DNA of 21,522 bases from CAYUIS01 sp964444825 (lineage in GTDB: Bacteria > Chloroflexota > Anaerolineae > B4-G1). The notes beneath the pieces are model-generated. The model was not told where the DNA came from and ran no database searches. It was given only the letters and a program-made list of their open reading frames with translations. Shown here one piece after another: positions 16,601-21,522 of the stretch. The stretch covers positions 1 through 21,522 of the forward strand of contig CAYUIS010000084.1 in the NCBI GenBank assembly GCA_964444825.1. Reading direction: 5' to 3'. A program made the translations under genes and the position numbers. Numbering within the stretch: position 1 is the first letter of the stretch; each line of letters starts with the position of its first letter.

Positions 16601-17929
16601 ATGAAAAAGGTCCTAGTTCTTGGTGCTGGCTTGGTCACCAGGCCCCTGGTTCAGTATCTCTTGGATCAGCTTGGCTACACTGTTACCGTCGCCAGCCGTA
16701 CGCTCAGCAAGGCACAGGTCCTGGTCGGCGATCATCCTGGGGGCAAGGCCGTCGCGTTCGACATCACGAAGGATGCGGCAGCGCTCGGTGATCTGATCGC
16801 CCAGTCCGATCTGGCGATCAGCTTGCTGCCCTACATCTACCACGTGCAAGTGGCCGAAGAATGCGTTCGTCAGCGCAAGCACCTGGTGACGACGAGCTAT
16901 GTCAGCGATGGGATGCGCGGTTTGGACGGCGCGGCCCGGGAAGCAGGCGTCATCCTGCTCAACGAGATTGGGCTCGACCCCGGGATCGACCACATGTCGG
17001 CCAAGCGTATCATCGATCGGGTACATGGCGACGGAGGGGAGATCAAGGCTTTCCGCTCCTACTGCGGTGGTCTACCAGCTCCCGATGCGAATGACAACCC
17101 CTTGGGCTACAAGTTCTCGTGGAGCCCGAGGGGTGTGGTCCTGGCGGGGCGCAACAACGCCCGCTACAAGGAAAACGGGCACATCGTGGAGGTCCCCAAT
17201 GCCCGTCTCTTTGCCACCCACTACCTGATGTGGGTGGAAGGGCTAGGCGACTTGGAGGCCTACCCCAACCGCGACTCTGTCCCGTACGTCGACATCTATT
17301 CCATCCCGGAGACCGATACGATGTACCGGGGCACGCTGCGGTACATGGGATGGTGCGACGTGCTGCAACAACTGAATGCTATAGGCTATTTCGGCCTGGA
17401 CGAACGGAAGGACCTGGCTGGAAGGACCTTCCGGCAGGTGATGGCCGAGCTGATAGAGACGGAGAATCTGGCCGAGCTGGAGTCCGAACTGGCGGCCTTT
17501 CTCAACGTAGCGCCCAACTCGGGGCTGATGATGGCGCTTAAGTGGCTGGGGTTGCTGGACGAAGGCCCCGTATCGAGCCAGGCAACGACGTTGCTGGACA
17601 TCCTGGCCGACCAGATGCTGGCAAAAATGGGCTATCGTGAGGGGGAGCGGGATATGGTGGTCTTGGTGCACGAGTTCCTCGCCGTGTACCCGGATCGCAG
17701 CGAGCGTATCACATCCACGCTGATAGACTATGGGATTCCCGGTGGCGACACCGCGATGGCGCGTACCGTCGGGTTACCAGCCGCCATCGCTACCCGCATG
17801 GTCCTTGATGGAGAGATCGACCTGAGCGGCGTCCAAATCCCGGTATTGCCAGAGATCTATGAGCCAGTGCTGGAAGAACTGGAGCAACTGGACATCGTCT
17901 GCGCGGAAAAGGCGACCGTGCTCGAATAG
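16601..17929 (+). CDS. Saccharopine dehydrogenase (glutamate-forming)
   Basis: 442 residues. Oxidises saccharopine to 2-aminoadipate semialdehyde and glutamate, the second step after LKR. The N-terminal Rossmann motif is VLGAGLVTRPL, followed by VASRTLSKA (family-type cofactor loop), SDLAISLLPYIYHV, and the saccharopine-binding region LLNEIGLDPGIDHMSA and RSYCGGLPAPDANDNP-like lines seen in Lys9 and in the SDH half of AASS. ATG 16601 has GGGAGG 6 bases upstream. Adjacent placement with a separate LKR gene is a split form of the fused animal/plant enzyme. The semialdehyde dehydrogenase that would follow in the pathway is not in the window. Catabolism is more likely than synthesis, but direction cannot be proven from sequence. 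Confidence 0.9.
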   Translation: MKKVLVLGAGLVTRPLVQYLLDQLGYTVTVASRTLSKAQVLVGDHPGGKAVAFDITKDAAALGDLIAQSDLAISLLPYIYHVQVAEECVRQRKHLVTTSYVSDGMRGLDGAAREAGVILLNEIGLDPGIDHMSAKRIIDRVHGDGGEIKAFRSYCGGLPAPDANDNPLGYKFSWSPRGVVLAGRNNARYKENGHIVEVPNARLFATHYLMWVEGLGDLEAYPNRDSVPYVDIYSIPETDTMYRGTLRYMGWCDVLQQLNAIGYFGLDERKDLAGRTFRQVMAELIETENLAELESELAAFLNVAPNSGLMMALKWLGLLDEGPVSSQATTLLDILADQMLAKMGYREGERDMVVLVHEFLAVYPDRSERITSTLIDYGIPGGDTAMARTVGLPAAIATRMVLDGEIDLSGVQIPVLPEIYEPVLEELEQLDIVCAEKATVLE

Positions 17930-17966
17930 TGACGACAGGGGCGACCCTGTTTCTGGTAGTAGAATG

Positions 17967-17997
17967 ACGACGAGCAGCCAAAGCGGCTGCTCGTCGT
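17967..17997. terminator. 13-bp perfect hairpin between convergent SDH and fabH
   Basis: ACGACGAGCAGCC (17967-17979), loop AAAGC, GGCTGCTCGTCGT (17985-17997). The stem is long and perfect but has no U-run on either strand. It is placed 37 bases after the SDH stop and 63 before the fabH stop, where a bidirectional transcription end or mRNA-stabilising hairpin is expected. Confidence 0.5.
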
Positions 17998-18060
17998 TGC
18001 GTGATCGAGAAACAGTCCCCTGCCACAGGTGGCTCAGGGCTCGGATGGGCTGTCCTTTCC

Positions 18061-19173
18061 TCATTCCTTTACGAACAGCGCAAGCAGCCAACGCACGACC
18101 CGGCGTACCATCGAGCGCAGTGTCGCATAGTGATAGCGTAACTTTTGCCGGAGCTTGTCCACCCGTGAGAGCGGCGGCGGCAGAGGGATGCTCCAGCGGA
18201 TAGCCGTCGCCCCCCACGTCAGACCTGCGCCAAAGCCGACCAGCACGACCAAGTCATCCTGTTCGATCCGTCCCTCTTCTACCGCCTCGCACAGAGCGAT
18301 GGGAATGGAGGCTGCCGAGGTGTTCCCGTATCGCTCCAGGTTGCTAAAGACCATCTCCGGCGACAGTGCCAGAGACCGGGCTGCGGCCTCGATGATGCGA
18401 TGATTCGCCTGGTGGGGAATGACAAGCTTCAGATCGGATAGCTCCAACCCCGCTTGCTTCAGCACCTGCCGCGTGGCGGCCGGCATCGCGCGCACCGCGA
18501 AGCGAAAGACCTGACGTCCTTCCATCTTCAGGTAGTGCCGCCCCTCGTCCACGGTCTGGTGTGAGGCTGGTTCCTTGCTTCCCCCGGCCGGCAGGCACAG
18601 CACGTCGCCCCCGGAGCCGTCGGAGCCCAGGACCGACGACAGGACACCGCCGTTGGCACCGTTGGCCTGAAGGATGACGGCCCCTGCCCCGTCGCCAAAG
18701 AGCACGCAGGTGGCCCGGTCGCTCCAGTCGACGATGCGAGACAGGGTCTCGGCCCCGATGACGAGGGCATTTGTGTAGGCGCCGGACGAGATGAGATCGG
18801 AGGCCACGCTGAGACCGTAGATGAACCCGGTACAGCCCGCCGAAAGGTCGAACGCCGCCGCCCGTTTGGCTCCCAGCCCATCCTGTACCAGGCAGGCCGT
18901 GGCAGGGAAGGCGTGGTCCGGCGTGACGGTGGCAACGATGATCAAGTCGAGTTGTGATGGCGCGAGGCCCGCCACCTCCAACGCCCGGCGAGCTGCCTGG
19001 AGCGACAGGCTGGAGGTCGTCTCGCCGTCGGCGGCGACCCGGCGCTCCACGATGCCGGTGCGGGAGCGGATCCATTCGTCGGAGGTGTCTACCGTCTGCG
19101 CCAGATCGTCATTGGTCAGCACATGCGACGGTACAGACTTTCCCCAGCCAACTACATGAGCGTGGATCGTCAA
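18061..19173 (-). CDS. fabH: Beta-ketoacyl-ACP synthase III
   Basis: 370 residues. Condenses acyl-CoA with malonyl-ACP to start type II fatty-acid synthesis. Thiolase fold with catalytic Cys114 (DLSAGCTGFIYG), His254 (IPHQANHR) and Asn284 (ERYGNTSAASIP), plus the GFGAGLTWGATAIRW end typical of FabH. After that a 43-residue tail is added (PLPPPLSRVDKLRQKLRYHY onward, ending RWLLALFVKE), basic and then amphipathic; typical FabH lacks it. The start is TTG 19173, overlapping the fabF stop (TTGA), with GGGAGGG 6 bases upstream, so it is translationally coupled to fabF. The open frame continues to TTG 19188, which has no ribosome site. Confidence 0.94.
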   Translation of the reverse strand: MTIHAHVVGWGKSVPSHVLTNDDLAQTVDTSDEWIRSRTGIVERRVAADGETTSSLSLQAARRALEVAGLAPSQLDLIIVATVTPDHAFPATACLVQDGLGAKRAAAFDLSAGCTGFIYGLSVASDLISSGAYTNALVIGAETLSRIVDWSDRATCVLFGDGAGAVILQANGANGGVLSSVLGSDGSGGDVLCLPAGGSKEPASHQTVDEGRHYLKMEGRQVFRFAVRAMPAATRQVLKQAGLELSDLKLVIPHQANHRIIEAAARSLALSPEMVFSNLERYGNTSAASIPIALCEAVEEGRIEQDDLVVLVGFGAGLTWGATAIRWSIPLPPPLSRVDKLRQKLRYHYATLRSMVRRVVRWLLALFVKE

Positions 19174-20417
19174 GCAGCTCCCTCCCAACGACGGAACAGC
19201 AGGCAGCCGTTGTGCCCGCCAAAGCCGAACGAGTTGGAAAGGGCCACGCGGGGTTCCAGTCGCCGCGCCTCGTTGGGAACATAGTCCAGGTCACATTCTG
19301 GATCAGGGTACTCGTAGTTGATCGTAGGATGCACCCAGCCGCTCTCCAGGCTCTTGACGCAGGCGATGGCCTCGACCGCGCCGGCCGCGCCCATTAAGTG
19401 CCCCATCATGGACTTGGTGGAGCTGACGACCAACTTGTCTGCGTGAGGGCCGAAAACGGAGCGAATGGCGTGCGTCTCGCTGCGATCGTTGAGGAGCGTG
19501 CTGGTGCCGTGGGCATTGATATAATCCACCGCCTCGGGCGCCAGGCCGGCATCTTTGATGGCTGTCTTCATGGCCCGCGCTGCCCCAATTCCCGCGTCTT
19601 CGGGCGCGGTGATGTGGAAGGCATCGGAGGTCGCGCCATAGCCCACCACCTCGGCATAGATGTAGGCTTCCCGCCCCTGAGCGTGCTCCAGGCTTTCCAA
19701 CACCAGTATGCCCGCTCCCTCACCCATCACAAAGCCATCCCGTTCGGCATCAAAGGGACGACACGCCCGCTGGGGCTCGTCGTTGCGGGTGGAAACCGCC
19801 CCCATGTTCTTGAACGCAGCCAGCGAAAGGCTCGTGATGACAGCCTCTGACCCACCGCAGAGCATGACCTCCGCATCCCCTCGCCGGACCATCTCCATAG
19901 CCTCTCCGATGGCGTGGGAGCCTGTGGCGCAGGCAGAGGCTATGGTCAGGTTCGGACCTCTCAGACCGTGGTGGATGGCGACGGTCGCAGAGGCCGCATT
20001 GGGCATCATCATCGGCGTCATGAACGGGCTCACCCGGCGGGGGCCTGAGTTGAGAAGTAGAATGTGGTTCTCCAATAGCGTGAGTATGCCGCCGATAGCG
20101 GTCCCTATGAGCACGCCGGTAGAGTACCCCAATCCGTTATCGAACGCCAGTTCGGCATCGTCGATGGCCTGGCGGGCGGCCTCCAAGGCCAGAAGGGTGA
20201 ATCGATCGTTGCGGCGCGCCACCCGGCGACCAAAGAGCGCCATTGGATCAAAATCCTTGACCTCGGCGGCGATCCGCACCTCCAGGCCAGATGCATCAAA
20301 GCTCGTAATAGGACCGACCCCGCTGCGGCCAGCAAGGAGCGTCTCCCACATGGCGGGCACATCGTTCCCCACAGGCGTAACCGCCCCCAGACCCGTAATC
20401 ACAGTTCGTTTCCTCAC
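19170..20417 (-). CDS. fabF: Beta-ketoacyl-ACP synthase II
   Basis: 415 residues, normal length. Elongates acyl-ACP chains with malonyl-ACP in type II fatty-acid synthesis. The catalytic triad is visible: Cys163 (TIASACATGSHAIG), His303 (INAHGTSTLLND) and His340 (SMMGHLMGAAGA) with Lys335 (SSTKS). The glycine-rich NSFGFGGHNG lies near the C-terminus. GTG 20417 is chosen: GGGAGG is 6 bases upstream and the protein then begins MRKRTVITGLGAVTPVG as in the family; the longer open frame up to 20642 has no family match and overlaps the divergent gene. fabH follows with overlapping stop/start. No ACP (acpP) gene is adjacent. Confidence 0.95.
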   Translation of the reverse strand: MRKRTVITGLGAVTPVGNDVPAMWETLLAGRSGVGPITSFDASGLEVRIAAEVKDFDPMALFGRRVARRNDRFTLLALEAARQAIDDAELAFDNGLGYSTGVLIGTAIGGILTLLENHILLLNSGPRRVSPFMTPMMMPNAASATVAIHHGLRGPNLTIASACATGSHAIGEAMEMVRRGDAEVMLCGGSEAVITSLSLAAFKNMGAVSTRNDEPQRACRPFDAERDGFVMGEGAGILVLESLEHAQGREAYIYAEVVGYGATSDAFHITAPEDAGIGAARAMKTAIKDAGLAPEAVDYINAHGTSTLLNDRSETHAIRSVFGPHADKLVVSSTKSMMGHLMGAAGAVEAIACVKSLESGWVHPTINYEYPDPECDLDYVPNEARRLEPRVALSNSFGFGGHNGCLLFRRWEGAA

Positions 20418-20508
20418 ATCACGCCTCCCTATCCGACGTGCTCTTTCGAGTAGAAACACCAACGAGACCCAAAGGTCACGTCCGGTTCGGGTTGGCAGGC
20501 ACGACACA

Positions 20509-20518
20509 CACAATTGTG
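20509..20518. promoter_or_regulatory. Palindrome in the fabF/methyltransferase divergent gap
   Basis: CACAATTGTG is a perfect 10-bp palindrome within the 218-base gap between two divergent genes. Its place fits an operator for either gene, but a 10-mer palindrome can occur by chance and I do not recognise the regulator. Confidence 0.2.
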
Positions 20519-20545
20519 CGGTAGTGGGTGGGCCGGGCGTTTCTC

Positions 20546-20573
20546 TTGTGCTTCTGTTTGCGCATGATAGAAT
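20546..20573 (+). promoter_or_regulatory. Candidate promoter of the methyltransferase gene
   Basis: TTGTGC (20546-20551) and TAGAAT (20568-20573) have a 16-base spacer, about 62 bases before the ATG at 20636. The -10 is 5 of 6 to consensus; the -35 is weak. Confidence 0.4.
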
Positions 20574-20635
20574 CGGCTTGGTGGTCCGCCTGGGGTAGTA
20601 TTGATCCCGTTCAGCCTTTAATCCGGAGGAGTTTA

Positions 20636-21522
20636 ATGCCAAAGATCACCTGCCCGAACGGCACACTCGAATATGGCCCTGGCCATCCCACAGCGCTGAT
20701 CTGCGACCAGATGAGGATCATGGACCAGCCTCCCATCGTCCTCGAAGAGCTGAGCGCCGGCCGGATCGACATTCTGGTCGACCTGGCGCGTTGGAGCTAC
20801 AGGCGGGGCGCCGACATCCTGCCCATCATGATCGATTACCCCGGTATCGACGAGCCAGAGCTGGCGCCCAAGATCGCCCGTGCCGTGCAGAAGGAGGTAG
20901 GCTGTCCCCTGGGGATTGACGGTCGTAACCCAGAGTCGGTAGAGGCGGTTCTATCTGCCCTGCAGCCCTACGGAGGCGTGATGTGGACGGTCACCGCTGA
21001 CGAGAAAGTATTGAGCGAGCTACTGCCCATCATCAAGCGCTATAACGCTGTTGTGGCGGGTATGCCCATGGGACGATATTCCCGACACATTCCAATGACG
21101 GCCGAGGGCCGGCTGGCGGAGGCGAAAGTGATCGTGGACGCGTGCGTGGGGTGTGGCATATCCCGTGAGGATATTGTGATCGACGCTGTGGGCATCGCGG
21201 CCGCGGCGCTCGAGCCCCAGGCCTACCAGGTGACTCTGGATACTATCAAGGCCGTCCATAAGGAACTGGGGGTTGCCGTGCAAGTAGGGGCCTGGAACGC
21301 CAGTCACGGCCTGCCTGATCCCCGGTATATGGACCTGGCCTACCTTATGGGTGCCATGTCGTGGGGTGTCGACGCAGCCTTTATCCAGCCGGACACTCCC
21401 GGATTGATAGAGTGTGTTCGGGCTATGGACTTTTTGACGGAGCGTGACCCGGTGGGGCGGCGTTTTCTGCGACACTGGCGGGCTAAACAGGCCAGGAGTG
21501 AGTCGGGAGAGACCGTTCCAGC
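20636..21522 (+). CDS. Methyltetrahydrofolate:corrinoid methyltransferase-like protein, 3' end cut by the window
   Basis: 295 codons are open to the window edge with no stop. The predicted (dihydropteroate synthase-like) TIM-barrel protein resembles AcsE/MtgA/MtrH-type enzymes that move methyl groups between tetrahydrofolate and a corrinoid protein. Supporting stretches: GADILPIMIDYPG; PLGIDGRNPESVEAVL (pterin-site Asp-like line); GISREDIVIDAVG; and QVGAWNASHGLPDPRYMD, equivalent to the SNxSFGLP line of AcsE with the key Asn kept. The usual INS(V/I) line reads VMWTVT instead, so substrate use may differ. ATG 20636 has CGGAGGAG about 6 bases upstream. It is divergent from fabF. No corrinoid protein gene is visible; it may lie beyond the right edge. 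The family call is fairly sure, the partner substrate unknown. Confidence 0.8.
   Translation, partial: MPKITCPNGTLEYGPGHPTALICDQMRIMDQPPIVLEELSAGRIDILVDLARWSYRRGADILPIMIDYPGIDEPELAPKIARAVQKEVGCPLGIDGRNPESVEAVLSALQPYGGVMWTVTADEKVLSELLPIIKRYNAVVAGMPMGRYSRHIPMTAEGRLAEAKVIVDACVGCGISREDIVIDAVGIAAAALEPQAYQVTLDTIKAVHKELGVAVQVGAWNASHGLPDPRYMDLAYLMGAMSWGVDAAFIQPDTPGLIECVRAMDFLTERDPVGRRFLRHWRAKQARSESGETVP

Noticed and set aside
19708..20598. 296-codon open frame on the plus strand opposite fabF
   Set aside because: It is Arg/Ser/Pro-rich with no domain and lies antisense to an unmistakable fabF.
21020..21475. 151-codon open frame on the minus strand at the right end
   Set aside because: It overlaps the methyltransferase-like gene, which has a good ribosome site and family motifs.

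Overview
The window is GC-rich, densely coded bacterial DNA with no rRNA, tRNA, CRISPR array or insertion sequence that I can see. The gene set suggests a Chloroflexota (Anaerolineae-like) genome or MAG: a stand-alone pyruvate-kinase C-terminal-domain protein, a COG1237-type metallo-hydrolase, a GPH transporter, split bacterial LKR and SDH genes, and a corrinoid methyltransferase of the AcsE/MtrH kind. This assignment is inference from protein style, not a database result. Both window edges cut a gene: a DEAD-box helicase at the left and a methyltransferase at the right.

Layout. 1-897: C-terminal part of a DEAD-box RNA helicase, then a likely terminator. 1075-1155: a peroxiredoxin-like N-terminal stub with a good ribosome site, whose stop overlaps the start of an MFS transporter (1155-2363). 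2417-4942 (minus): leuS, convergent with the MFS gene. Its roughly 400-nt upstream region (4943-5359) is the most interesting part of the window. It holds a sigma70-like promoter, a short Leu-codon-rich leader ORF whose tandem Leu codons lie in one arm of a 9-bp hairpin, an intrinsic terminator, and a second small ORF with a strong Shine-Dalgarno. Together these read as a ribosome-mediated leucine attenuator controlling leucyl-tRNA synthetase. 5521-6093: a PK_C-domain protein expressed divergently from leuS. 6259-6915: a lipoprotein with a sulfite-oxidase-type molybdopterin domain.

6979-15012 is a co-directional run, possibly one operon. It contains a tandem double-patatin protein, a tandem double pseudo-receiver protein (ATGA overlap), a COG1237 metallo-beta-lactamase-fold hydrolase, a phytoene-desaturase-like FAD oxidoreductase, a GPH-family symporter (ATGA overlap), and a secreted three-LysM L,D-transpeptidase. 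The first two genes are both internally duplicated. One patatin half lacks the oxyanion-hole glycines, and both receiver domains lack the phosphoacceptor Asp.

15061-15088 carries a dispersed-repeat-like motif. 15208-17929 encodes lysine-ketoglutarate reductase and saccharopine dehydrogenase as adjacent separate genes, together the saccharopine pathway of lysine breakdown. A 13-bp perfect hairpin lies between them and a convergent, translationally coupled fabF-fabH pair (20417 down to 18061) for fatty-acid chain initiation and elongation. Divergent from fabF, a methyltetrahydrofolate:corrinoid methyltransferase-like gene begins at 20636 and runs off the right end.
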